From the NCBI GenBank assembly GCA_934045905.1, contig OW203762.1, positions 23,592,345 to 23,656,344 on the forward strand: a stretch of DNA of 64,000 bases, in the 5' to 3' direction. The notes beneath the pieces are model-generated. The model did no database searches. It saw only the letters and a list, made by a program, of their open reading frames with translations, and was not told the origin of the DNA. Shown here one piece after another: positions 11,406 through 24,900 of this stretch (positions within the stretch are counted from its first letter, which is position 1; each line of letters begins with the position of its first letter). Source of the DNA: Leuctra nigra. Its lineage: Eukaryota > Arthropoda > Insecta > Plecoptera > Leuctridae. Made by a program: the position numbers and the translations under genes.

Positions 11406-12956
11406 TTGCTCACTCGGGTTGAAGATTTTAACTCCGATTTAGTATTTTAAAATAGAGGCTTAATTTATTATCTGTTCATATATATTTTTTATTCAATATT
11501 CCATTGTAAGATCTAGAATATTTCCTTTGATGTTAATTATTAGTACTCAGAGTAAATTTACTGTGTCATGGCATCTATTTTAAAATGGCAGTGTTTATCA
11601 ATAAAGTTCATATCTACAATGCCACTTTAAATATTGAATGTTTGATGTTTGAATTCGAATGGTTGATTGTTGAATTAAATGTTGAAAAAAACGTATTCAA
11701 GAACAAGAATAATTTTAACTTTTCTCATCGTTAGTCGCTTATAATTGATACTAATAATGCAATAAACACCCACAATAAAGACTATAGTCATTATAAAATT
11801 TTTGTTTTGTTTTCAAGCTCTCGCATGCCAGCGAATAGCCAAAGAAATAAGAAAAACAGTGAAACTAATGAATCTTTTTGTTTACGTATCCAAGACTTCG
11901 CGAGCATATTATCTGTACCTCACATGCAGAAGGGCGTAAGTCCACATTCTATGCTAACATAATGCTAACAAATACAGTTATATTGAGGTCTATTCTCTCA
12001 CGTCATCATACAAATACAATGGGATGAAAGTAGATTCCCTGGAGTGTAGCTCACCTCAACAATCATTGACATGAACTTCTGACCTTCTACTTCTCAGGCA
12101 GTGGCGTAGGAACGTTTTTGAAGTTGGGGGGGGGGGGGGGGGGCGGCAAGGAATTCACGCTAGGAATGAAATTCTCGTCAACAAGAAGCGGTCTGGGTCG
12201 AGAGCCCCAGCCGCCGGCGGCGTAATTTTTGGGAAATTAGAGGTTGAGATGGCGTATAAATGCTATTTTAAATCGCTTTAAATTAGACTCGAATGGTAGT
12301 AAAAATTTGTTTTATATACTAATTGAAGTACTAAAATGATGACTCCAATTGCCAAAGTACTACTTACTTTAAAAGTAGTACTAAAAGTATAGGTTCTACT
12401 AATACTTACCTTACTACAAAAATCCACAGCGTATGCAACTGGATTTACAATAACTGGAGAAGTGGCATAAAACATTACAAAAATATAGGTACACTTATTT
12501 TTTTTTCAAAATTATTAAAATTGTCTGACACTTTTTTTAGTTTAGTTGCGTATGCTGGGGATTTTTGTAGTAAAGGTAGGTTATAGTAAAAGGTAAAATA
12601 TTATAACCTCAGGCCCAATTTTGATTCTGGGGGAGGGCCTGAGAATAATAATGGGGGGGGGGGGGGGCATTGCACCCCTTGCCCCCCCAGGTTCCTACGC
12701 CACGGCTCTTATAAAAATAAAATTCCAATATTGCTGTTTGTGATGAATTATGGAAATGTGGCTGGGGTGTTTTAACCTGGATTTTACCCTCGTCGCACTT
12801 TAAGTATTAATATGTTCCGCCTTCCTTCGAGAATTTCAGTTCCAAGAAAGGTTGTACGTACTGAAATTATACATATTCAAGCATAAGAACTCTGCACATA
12901 CGTATTGATTGAAACAGTTGGAAGAGAATGTGTCTAGTTACTGTACACTTACAAGA
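11406..12956. other. intergenic region between OR1 and OR2
   Basis: It holds the 3' flank of OR1, with an AATAAA at 11600-11605 that could serve as a poly(A) signal, then AT-rich DNA, a hAT-like element (12099-12705) and the presumed promoter region of OR2. No further exon was recognised. Confidence 0.5.
12099..12705. mobile_element. hAT-like MITE with G-rich subterminal tracts
   Basis: The ends CAGTGGCGTAGGAAC and GTTCCTACGCCACGG are inverted repeats; the last bases are imperfect. Long G tracts lie at both sides (about 12126-12142 and 12653-12667). I could not find a clear 8-bp target duplication, so the boundary is less certain than for the other hAT-like elements. Confidence 0.6.
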
Positions 12957-15900
12957 ATGTCTCTAAAACTACAGTCAGTGTCGCGGATCTGGAAGAGGAT
13001 TGTTCAATATGTCAAGGACTTTGATAAGATTGAAGAAGACGAGAAATGCATTGATTTAAATGAGAAGATTTTATACTACTTGGGTAAGTACAGTACCTAC
13101 GGTCATACGAAAAAACCCATAAAAATTGTTGTCATGAGTTGAAAATTTAAGTCTGTTTGCGATTTATTGAGCAAACGAAGATCTAGAAGATCGTTTCGCT
13201 CTTTTGGCACGGACCTAGGCATGTGTTTTCTTCTGTTATCCAAGAACAAGTAGGCTACTTATGTATGGTTACTACATTGAAAATTTGTAAAATACCGCAT
13301 GTGCTCCCATTTGTAATTTTTCACACTTTACATAGAATAATCTTTATTTCTATTGGACACTCTGGTAATTTTTTCACATTGCCTTATTTCGGTCCATTAT
13401 ATTGGAAATACTGAATGATTAAAGGTATGTGAAAAATAAATATCACAAATGGTGACAGATGTGGTATTTTAAAGTGTAAATGAAATTCCATGAAATGAAA
13501 CAAAAAATTTAAATTTTCACCTCATTCAAATCCATTGATTGGTTCACATTTAAAGAAGAATGTATCAAATGAGTGATTTTGTGGTCCCATCAATTGAAGC
13601 ATTTCGTTTCGGCTCTTTCCAAGGTCTGTAGAGTAGAAATTTGAGAACTCATATCAATTCGCCTGCAATTACAATGGGCTTAAAATTGTGTGAAAGTCGC
13701 TTTTGTTACACCCCAAAATCCAATCAAATTTAATTCCCCAAAAGTGATTCCCCTGACAATCGTTACCTATTTTTACAAATTAACCACTGGTTGGCAAAAC
13801 AAGTGATAAAGCAACCAAAGAGGAATTGAAGAGAGACTTGGGCTTCGTATTAGAACCTCTGTGGAGAAATAATGTTTAGAACCAACTTACAAATACGCTA
13901 GATCGATGTTTTTGTAACTGTGACGCCACAGACTTGGCTCGAGGCACGTTATGATCTCGTTGTTTTATTTTCCAAATATGTTTCAGGATTTGGAGATTTC
14001 AAGGAAGAGAAACCGAACAAGACACTGCGAGCTGTAGGATACGTATTCAATCGATTAGTAATAACAGAACAGACCTATCTGGCAACTCTATCATTTACAC
14101 TGGGAAGTTACTACCACAAGGATGATCTATTCGTATTCATTGAAAACCTCATTCTCGAGTCCTGTAGTATAATGGTTTTCATCAAAGTCAGATGCGTTGA
14201 AGGTTTTCGGAAGTTGGTTGAAGACATGAAGGAGATGTACACAAGAAGGATGCAGGGAGAGGAGTGGGAGAAGAAGTTGATGATCTCGACGCTCAAGAAG
14301 AGTAAATTATTCACGAATGGGAGTCTCATTTCTCTTGTAATGACAGAGATCAGTTTGTTCATCATGGCTGCCCCGTATTACTGGATGAGACGGCAGTTTA
14401 AATGCATGTAATAACTTAAATATAATAATGAATTAATTAATGACATGAACATTATCAATTGTCGATCCATTTCAGTAATTGTCATAATATTGATTACTAT
14501 TCGACAATTAAGCGAGCATCACCACGGTACCATTGTTTTGCCTGTGTTGCCTTAATATGAAATTATTCAAAGGCTCAACCGATCGATCTGGAATTTTGTA
14601 CACACGCTACTTTCATATGAGCGGTCTCGTGTATAGTTTTTGAACGAGATCCTGCGGATTTTTAAAAATTAAAATGAACCGTTTGATTGATGGTGCAAGC
14701 GCTAGAGATTTTACCGCTTGTTGCAGGAGAGTAATTCCACGTCAACTCACCCAAGAATTTAAATGACCCTCTCCGATGTTGATAAAACTTAGCGAGATTG
14801 GTCACAAGACAAAAGAAACACATAACTATTTCTTGGTTGGTCCAATTATTGAGTACTTTTTTAAATCCAGGCCCTAAAAAGCAGCATTTTGGGCACTAGC
14901 CCTTAACTTGAACTATTCTAACTTCTGTACTCTGTATTTGATGAAAACTATAAATATAGTTTTAAAATATTTATTTGATAAGGAAATATAATATTTATTC
15001 CAAGAAAATGTCTCTGTGTTTTCACAATAATTTGTGTAGAACAAAAGTTTGTTTGTGAAAAAATCCCAGCTTCTACCACTCTGTGGTAGTTCTGTTGACA
15101 AATGAGTATTTACCTTTATTCTTCTTAACTGGATTCACTCGTAGCTTGTATGGATGGTCCCTTCATTGAGAATAGTAAGGACTTACAGAAGCCTCTGACC
15201 TATTTCTCCCCACCCCCCATATCCAACACAGGCTATATACAAGTTACAGAGTCGGGCCGTCTTCCTTCTCTCTTCTAAAGAGGTCCACCCTAGCGACTGT
15301 AACATTGCCATTGGGCTCTCGTATTGTCTGGTGCGAGTTCCGTTTTCTTCTACCTTCCAGAACCACCTTCTCCCCTTCCCTGTCACCCTTCTTGCTGCCA
15401 ATCTCTGCACATTTTCGACGCTTTTTATTTGTTGAATGACATAAGGATCCCACACTGCAGAAGCATACTCTAAGATTGGTCGGGCTAACGACAGATAGGC
15501 TTTTTCTTTAACTGTGTTATCTGTGCCACGAAGGTTTCTCATAGCAAAGTTTATGCATTTTGTAGAAATCATTATCACTGTTAAAAGTTTGCTTGTAATT
15601 TTACCTATAATGTTTATGGAAGCCACATTTGTGCCGACAATACGGTTAAATGTACAACTACACTGTTTACATAAAATAACGGGAATGTTTCGTGAATATA
15701 TTTCCTCGTGCACCTAAATTTACTGCCCCAATGTTTGGTTAATTTTAACTCTCTTTACAGCTTAAAATACATTGCCGATCCTATCAAATAACCTTCCCTA
15801 TAACTGGGTATATTTATATGAACATTGTATTCAATAAATCACACCAATGCTATACATTTACTGCCCCAATGTTTGGGTAATTTCAACTATCTTCTTCAAA

Positions 15901-18900
15901 AAAATAAATTTGAATTAATCGTTACAACATAATGAACTGCAATAATCACATTTTGACAACGGATTTATTGAAGCCATCTCATATACTACTAGTAGTAGAA
16001 ATTAAAATGGTTTGCCTCTTCCGAGATTTGAACCCATGTCAGTCAGGGGAAGTTGCGTAGAAGTCCACGGCCCATCGAGCTGAGCTAAACAGGCAGATGG
16101 AAGATCTTGCTGCTATTCGTCAATACATACTATTTTAGACTTCATTCAAACATTGTCATTCATGGAAATATTTTTAAATGCATTGAACATTAATGATGAA
16201 TTACTGGCGGAATTTGGGAGTATGAAAGAATTATAACGATTAACGAACACTTCCATTTACTATTCATGTCTCCGTTATTTTAGCCCGACTGTGTCTTTAA
16301 ATTGAGCCCGACATAATATAAAAATACGGTAAAGATATTGTAACGAACACCTAAATTCACCAAACATGTCTCCTTTATTTTAGCCCGATGCTGTCTAGGT
16401 TTATTTAAGCACACTGTTTGGACTCTTTTAAGACCACAGGTGGTAAATTTACCTCTCACGTCCCTTTAATTTCAATGAAACTATGTGACCTTAATGCTCG
16501 AATACCAATACTTTATGGGTAAATAGACTCAATATGTGTGGTTAATTTCCAATTAACCAGACACAACATTTAAAATCAAATGTACACCCAACAAATCATA
16601 AAACGGTATTTGAACGAAACGGATTAGCTGCTGGTCTGGTTCCTTGACAATCAATCCTTGTTATTATCAATGAAATCAGACCTCAACTACTAGAGGTATA
16701 ATGACGAGTTAGCTTCAACTTCATCAGATGATGCCTTCACATTTTTTCAGCCAATCAATTTCTTTCAAATACCGTTTTATCACATGTTGAGTGTACCTCG
16801 GCGATATAAATTTACAAATAATTTTTACAGTGTATATTATATACATTGCTATATATTCCAGTTGTTGGTTCCCGTATGATCACAACATATCTCCATACTT
16901 CGAAATTACGCACGTAATTGTTATGACTATGGCATTTGGAGCTACGCTTCTGGTGGTGTCAGTTGATCTCTTCATAGCGGCGCTTTTCATGCAAATAGTT
17001 GCTCAATTCGAAGCCCTGCACCACACTTTGATCAACATACGTCAGATTGCATTGGACAGAGTGAACGTAAGACGATTCAGGACCTCAGAGGAAAGTGGAG
17101 AGGCTACAAGAAACTGGAAGTTGGCATTTTACAAACTTAATGTAAGCAAGAAAACAACTGGCCAAGAACAAGGTCAACACTTGGTTGAAAGAGAGGAAAG
17201 AATCTCTGACATTTTGTCTACAACCACTAAGATCGAAATGAACATTGAAATGGATGGCATCATTAAAGAGTGCGTAGACCGCCATGTTGAACTCACCCGG
17301 TATGTACACTCAACCAAACATAAAATGATCGTGATGAAAAGGTAGGGAAGCATCTCTTGTCTATTAATTTTCCGATTGCCTGTACAAACCGGTCAGACCT
17401 CTCACTCTAGTTGTTATCTCTCTCGGTGCTCGAGTAAAACAAGGGATGGGGGAGATATTGACGTCAAATAGAAACAGGTAATTTCTCAATCGCATCAGCC
17501 TAGAAGGTCGAAGCTTCATTCGAATCTTGCTCATCAGGCTAACCCGATCGTGGTCTACCGAGATTTTGGCTCAAATTTTCTCAATAAGTTCAATCTATAT
17601 TATGTTTCAGATTCATAATTTTAAAAGTGTATAATATGATCTTATGCTTTTCCTAATGTATAATTTCATTTGCAAACAATCCGATCTAAGTGCAGTTAAT
17701 CAATGGAACAAAGTATACCTACGTCTATATAATGGATTGGGCTAAAATTACATAGGCTCTTTAAATTAATTTTATGAGAAAACGTAAATTTCAAAGTTAC
17801 TCTATCATTGATTCATACAATATTAGTCTAAACAAAAAAAATTACAAATTGCCAATAGGACAGTTACGATTTATTTTTGAATTTATTTCAAACCTGACTT
17901 TAATATTCCTTTATTCATAACAAAAAATATGTAAATTTTCATTAATAAATATCAATTTGAAATTCCGTAAATATTATTCAGTATGTTGAAAATCAGTGTG
18001 ATGTTATATTTATCAACCAACAATGATGTTGCCATGGCAACAATAAAACTAGGACAGCACATGACGTTAATTCTTTGTCCCGCAATAATGTGCACTGAAA
18101 TAATATTCATATTGACGGAGGGAAATTTGGGCTATTGAGTATCCTGACAAAATTAATCTACGCCCACTATTTAGGGTATTCGTAAGTATGAATCAAAGGA
18201 AAATTTTAGTTGAAAAGTCTGCGCCCTTAATATAAAAGTGACGTTGTTACCATAAACTGCATGCATTGCATTTTATAAAACAATGTATGTAACAATGATC
18301 TTATCTTTGTTAAGTGTGCGTCGTTAAATAAACTCACCAGCCTTGTTGCCGTGTGTGCGTCATTAATATTCAGTCAAAGCATGATACATTTTGTGTATTT
18401 ATTTAGTGAGAGCAGAAAATTTAGTTTTGGACATAAGATTTAGCTCGTTTATTAATTACCTTTTTTAGTGAAGAAATATTGTGAGTAATTGAATGCGGTA
18501 ACATTTTCTGATATTATTACCGTTCTAATGCATCTCAACTAATTGTTCTTGGAGAGCGGTAGTTTCTTTACACCGGGGGTTGTTGCAGTTAGAGTCCACT
18601 TGATGGATGATAAAAAGGTTACCGGTGGAAGGTGGGAAGGAGGCGCTCGTGGCTTATCAAGCGAATAAAGCAAGCGTCTTTATCTGAAACTTATAGCTCG
18701 AATCTCTGATTTTTTGTCTGTTTGTTGTTCTTGATCTATTTCAGGTCAAACGGAATAACGGATTAGGCCAATTTATTCACAACACATTAATTACTATCCT
18801 GATTGAGGACTTGATGATTTCTAAAAGATTTGCATTAGTTTCATCTTAAATACCTCCAGACTCCAGAGTGTTTATCGTTTAAAGTGGAAATTCATTTCCA

Positions 18901-21900
18901 TGGAGTCATTCAGACTCAAGCAACTCGTTAAAGTCGAGTGTAAGAGGTTTGCGCACACAAGTGCAATGAGACAGGGTGACAGCATCGTCACCGGTGGTAT
19001 GACAGTTCGTAGTGAGCATTCTCTACCTTCATTCCATTCTCCTCGGAGATCTCTAACCCTCATCAGTACGTTGTGTCTAATGTCCGTCTGTCCGACCGGG
19101 TAGCTCAATTGGTAGAGCTCTCGCCCGGCAAGTGAGAGGTCCCGGGCTCGTGCCCCGGTTCGATAGGATATTTTAACAACGCACATCCCTTCATAACAAT
19201 CTGAATAATGGATAACGTTCATTTGTCGTTCGTGTTAATGCTTTTCATAATCTGTCTTATATTTTCTGTAAAGGGAATTTCAGTTCGACTTCGAGGTGTT
19301 GCCCGTTTCGGTGCTCGATCATCAACGCGTTACACTGGGCGTTTTCCTAGTTATTAGTGACAATCATAGCATTGACTCTCGACTGAGGAACACCACGACG
19401 CACCTCAGTCAAGTAGGTCGGTCGCGGGAATCGAAGTCAGGACTTCCGGGAAACAAGCTTAGGGCGTTACTGCCTGAGCCAACTTGCTCCAGTTAAATTA
19501 AACATGATGCATAAATTAGGCTTGGCGCTTAAAATGCAAGCTAAATGCTGCCATTTATTTAACTGCATCCCCTACAGTAGGTATCCATACAAAAAATTGT
19601 TAGGGAATATCCATCAATTTTAAAATAAGTTGGATTATAATTATTCAAAACAACAAGATGAATTTTGTCAGGATCTTCAATAGAAAATAATGTCCTTCAT
19701 AAATATGAAATTTAATGTCAGTGAACATTATGGCGGGACAAAGACATTAATGTCATGTTCTGTCATAATTTTATTGTTGCTATAGCAACATCATTGTTGT
19801 TTGATAAATATTACATCACACTGATTTTCAACATAGTGTTAAAGTCCCTCAAAGATATTTACGTAAATTCAAATTGATATTTATTAATGAAAATTTTTAT
19901 ATTTTGAGTTATGAGTAAAGTAATATTAAAGTCGGTTTTGAAATAAATTCCAATGAAAAGGCGTAACTGTCATAATATTGGCAATAGGTAATTTTTTTTT
20001 GTATAGACAAAAGAAAAACTATAATGTGAGTGTTATTTTGAAATTTAGTTTTTCTCGTCAAATTAATTTAAAGTCAATGTAGGATGTAAACCCAATCATT
20101 TATATAGACCAGTGGTACTCAACCTTTTTGACTTGCGGGCTAATAATACGAATTTGCTTTTGTTGGCGGCCCGCATTTTTTTAAAAAAAAGTACAATAAT
20201 GCTCACGTGTTCAGGTTGGTTCATCCATGCGCGTAGGAACTACTTTTATCTTGAGAGGGGGGGAGGGGGGTATTTCGACACCCGGAAGGGGGGTCTAAGG
20301 AGCGAAGCATGTAAATTTTAGCCCCGCAGGGCGTCATTTAAAAATTTTACAATTTAAAAGTGATTCAATTTTTGGTGCTCTAAAATGCCCGAACTGAATC
20401 AAACTACCCTCCAATTGTTGCCTCGCAAGTCGTTTTTTTTTAGAATTTAAGCTATTTATAAGTGGTTCTGGGATGCACTTATTTTTGTATGGTCAATGGG
20501 GGGTCAGTCTGCTCGGGTTGGGGGGATAATCCCCCATCCCCCAACCCCTTCTTATGTGTCTGGTTAATTCAGTGTATTTTGTTTATTAGGGAACGAATTG
20601 AACAAAGTATCACACGCCAAAACAATACACTATTTCACAATTTTCGGAATTGGTGAATGGCTTCATTTTCGTTTTAACAAGTATGAAGTTACATTTAAGA
20701 AGTTTTCGTCGCATTTACAGCCTGTTGCGTGGATCCTAACATGACAACTCTCAAAATTCCTCTCAAGTGCAAACAAGAAATTGTTAAAATCTTCTTCATA
20801 TGGATATTTCATCCTGTTAGTTTATTTCTATGTAATGTTAACAGTTTCGATCAATATGTTTGGACCTTCTTCAGGACAAAACTAAACTTTAAAAAACCAA
20901 ATCATATAAAATAATAAAACATTTCACATTTTTCAAATAATGTGTTCAATGAAACATTTTGTTATTTGTTATTTTTTTATATTATTTGCACAGTTGATTT
21001 TGATTGTGTGAATAAGTACGAGTAGGTATTGGAAACATCACCTGGGGGGCCACAAAAATTAGTTCCACGGGCCGCAGGTTGATTGCCACTGATATAGACA
21101 GACGTATTCTTTGTGCTATGAATTGATTAACTGCACATACACCGGATTGTTTGCAAATGAAATTTAAAATTAGCAAAAGCAAAACATCATAATAAATATT
21201 TTTAAAATTATGAATCTGAAACATAATATAGATTGCACTTATTGAGAAAATGTGAGCCGAAATCTCGGTAGACCACGATCGGGTTAGCCAGGAGCAATAT
21301 TCGAATGAAGATTCGACCTGCTAGGCTGATGCGATTGAGAAATTACCTGTTTCTATTTGACGTCAATATCTCCCCCATCCCTTGTTATTACTCGAGCACA
21401 GAGAGAGAGAGAGATAGCTGCTAGAGTGAGAGGTCTGACCGGTTTGTACAGGCAATCGGAAAATTAATAGACAAGAGATGATACTCTAACTTTTCATCAC
21501 GATCACTTTATGTTTGGCTGAGTGTACATATTTTAGGAGTTATTATGCACATTATTGAAGCAACATATCAGGACCATGTCTATGATATGTTATGTTATCG
21601 GGGGGGGGAGGGGGGGGGGGGTTACAATGATATATTAACATATTATGGATAACATCGGGTATCATATTATGTTATCCATGTATTCATAATAATGCCATAA
21701 CGATAACATCATGACAGGTAAACTATGTCGCCACGAAACTGATTCGCCTTTGCGGGCAACTTGGAAAAAAGTTGACCACAATATAATATTAGAATAATTG
21801 TTCAGTGAACGTTATAATAGGGAAGTCTCATGAAATTTTATTCTAGTAAATTTCTACCCCATAAAAAACACTTCGTGTAAAAATACCAGCCAAGTCTCTT

Positions 21901-24900
21901 CAACTAAAAAAAAAATATGAAATCTAAAAATTCTGCACTGAAAAGTAATGATATTGAAACCTGCGGGATTTGGCTCAGAGGGTAGAACACAAAGAATCAG
22001 CAATATTATAATTTGTTTATTACAGAGAAAATAAATGTTCATTGATGTGAAAAGAGCAATCAAAAATTATGAAACAATATTACGTTCGATACGTCGGCAG
22101 TAGTGATGATGTCGTCTGGTTTGTTTACTTCCGCGTAAACAAGTGGATGGCGTTGACTCTTGCGTAGTGTGTCCCGTGAACTCCAGTCCACCAGCAGAAT
22201 GAAATGACTGGATATGTCACCTCCTTCAGATGCGATGCGATGATGTCGTCTAATAACCCCTTGGTTACCAGGACGTCCAGCAGTCCGTGCACAAGGAGTG
22301 ACCTCCTCGAGCAGTTGGATCAAGTTGGCTCAGGCTGATGACGTTCGTGGCTGCAGACTCGTCGGTTTCTCCCGGAGTTGCAATTCACTAACTTTTATAC
22401 TTTAACATTTACTGACTTTAATGTTGAAACTGTTCAGTTGATCACTTGTAACTTGAAATTGTCTTAATGCGATATTATTTGCCTCAGCATTAGGCTTGAA
22501 GTTTGAATTTACTGAGTTGACGTTTATACAAAAATGTTATTTTAATGTTTACCTTCGATCACATCGGCACTGTCTCGCTGAAATTATACTATGTTGCGTG
22601 CACAAGGCTTCACGGTTCGCGAGGCAGGTCTCACTGCTCTGAGAAAACTCCGACTGATGATGTTTGGCTGGTAGCCTGACGTTTTATACCCTCTGACATC
22701 GTTTTCCCTCCAAAGAATCTGATTGGTTGGTTTCGTACACGTGATAGCTAATTTTAGACATTCTGTCATTTCTAAAGCCCGCGAAACGACTTTCTTTCTG
22801 CACGTAGGCCCATGCTTTTCTAGGAATCACTGAAAACTAGTCTGGCTGACTGGTTTTGTAGCGTTATCACAATGACTGGTTCACTTGTTATTACGTGGTG
22901 ACATCACAATTTAGGTAAGGTCACATACTTTTTATATGGATTCACTCACTTTCTTGATATAATTGCACATTGTTAAACTTATTTGATTGCTTGTTATATT
23001 TTTGTCTATATTTTGATTGTTGTTGAATTTTAAAGATTGTAAGTTTACATTATGATTCTAATTAATTACTTTGTGTTCAGTTAACCTTGACTCTAAGAAT
23101 GCCATGCTACAAGCTTGTTCATTCTTTAAACCTACTTCAAGCAAACATTATTATTTTTTTTAAAGTTAATTTTCTAACCTAGATAGGCCAACTTGTTACA
23201 GAGCCCCCTGAATTCTTGTTGTTCACCTTTTGACTGAAGTAAATTTGAAATACATTGAAATTTTGAATGAGAAAATGGTGATAAAACAAGGATTCACATA
23301 GAGACTGGACTATCTAGCAGGAATAATCTCTTCCTTTTGACAAACAAAAAGTTTCCTTGAACAGATGCAAGTTTATTTCCCCTTACAGCTGTCTAATCTA
23401 AACCTGAATGAATGAACTCACCCCTCCACCTACCAAAACAAAAACAAACCTCATCCTACTTCCCGGAAACGATGCTCGACTCAACCCTCTCTCTTATCAC
23501 AATCCCGTTATTGGCCTAGTGACCTACTTTTGCTGGGTCATCATACTTCGACCATAACAATCAACATAACATTGCTGTTGTCATCAGTAGGAATCATTTG
23601 TTCGACGTATCGATTTCTTTCTTCCGTCCACGATCGAATGGAAATGAAATCGTTCCTTCTTCTGTTTCGTCTTGAGTTTTCACCCTTGAAATTTCTTCAA
23701 GTAGCTGTTTCCGAATTGAATTTTCCCTGTTTTCTTGAGCAGTGGTCGATGTGTAGTTTTCATTTTCGTCAGCTTTCTTCTTCAGTTCTCGTACGTTCAT
23801 TTGCAGTCCATCTTGCAAGCAAACATTTTCGTCTTCTTCTCTCAAATCATTATTCAACCCTTTCTTCAAAACATCATCGTTTTCATTCATAATCACCTTG
23901 TCATTTTTCTCGTCGTGAAACTTTTCACCATTACTTTTAAAGTCGCCTATAGACTTCAAAACATCGCCAATTTCTTCAACTGTTCGAACTCTGTCGAAAT
24001 CATCTTGATTCGCAATCGGAATCTGTAATTCTTCCTTCTCGCTCACTTGTGGCAATACTACCTCGCAATTGTCTTCAAAATTCTTCCTTCGAAATACATT
24101 TTCATCTTTCTTCATCTCAGTAAATTCACGCCTACTTTCATCAACTTCTTCTTTGTCTGGTCCATCCACACATTTAATTTTATTTCCGTCGATTTCTTCT
24201 AGCACACAGCCCCCCTCTATACTCTCTTGTGATTGCAACATCTTGCAAGCAGCAGCGTCTTCAATCCCCTTCTTGAAAAGCATAAAATCTATTTGAAGTT
24301 GCTTTTCTATTGCAGAAACCTCTGCTTCTCTGGCAGCTTCTCGCTCATCCATCTCTTTCTTCCACCGTCTTGAAGATCTGCGTATATACTCTTTAAGATC
24401 CTCACGCTCTTTCTTCTGCATTCTCCTAATTTCTTCTTTTCTCTCTTTGAAACGTGTTTTCTCGGTCGACGCAAAATCTTGTCCCTTCTCTACTTTCCAT
24501 TCTGTGCCGACCTCTGTTCGTTTCCCGAATTTTCATTTTTCGTTTCCTTCGTATCGGACTCTGGTGGACGATTATTATTATTCCCGTTACCATGCCCGTT
24601 ACCATTCCTATTTCTGTTATGACTGTTTCTCCCGTTGTTGTTGTTATTGTAATTTCTGTCATAACTATTCCTGTTATTATAACCGTTCCTATTGTCATTG
24701 TAACCATTCCCGTTACGAATTGGCTCATATTGCTTTGGGTCTCTTATTAGTTTTTCAGTGAATTCATCATGCTCTAAGTCAGTCAGCTCTTTTATCAACT
24801 CATCTTTAGTTTTGACTTTGCCACGCACTATCACCCTGATGTTTGGTGGTAAGTGATTAATCAATATGCCAACCAAAACTTGTTCCGTCATATTGACCAA

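Larger units (their letters stand above)
17300..21531. repeat. 4.2-kb imperfect inverted repeat in OR2 intron 3
   Basis: The left arm (17300 to about 18125) begins with TGTACACTCAACCAAACAT at the donor of OR2 exon 3. The right arm (about 19690-21531) ends with its complement, ATGTTTGGCTGAGTGTACAT. Arms are long and clearly related throughout, for example around GGCTAACCCGATCGTGGTCT and GACGTCAATATCTCCCCCAT in opposite orientation. The right arm carries an extra 982-bp hAT-like insertion; the left arm keeps the empty site. The spacer holds tRNA-like and Helitron-like pieces. Confidence 0.85.

Noticed and set aside
19087..19165. Functional tRNA-Ala gene
   Set aside because: Abnormal T loop and missing acceptor pairing; it lies among other repeats.
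22060..22769. Short open frames inside both LTRs
   Set aside because: Identical in both LTRs simply because the LTRs are nearly identical; they have no start context or similarity, and sit in promoter and U5-like sequence.
24426..24761. Open frames on both strands rich in Ile/Thr/Val/Tyr over the gag tail
   Set aside because: They come from the Asn-codon-rich end of gag read in other frames; they have no independent support.
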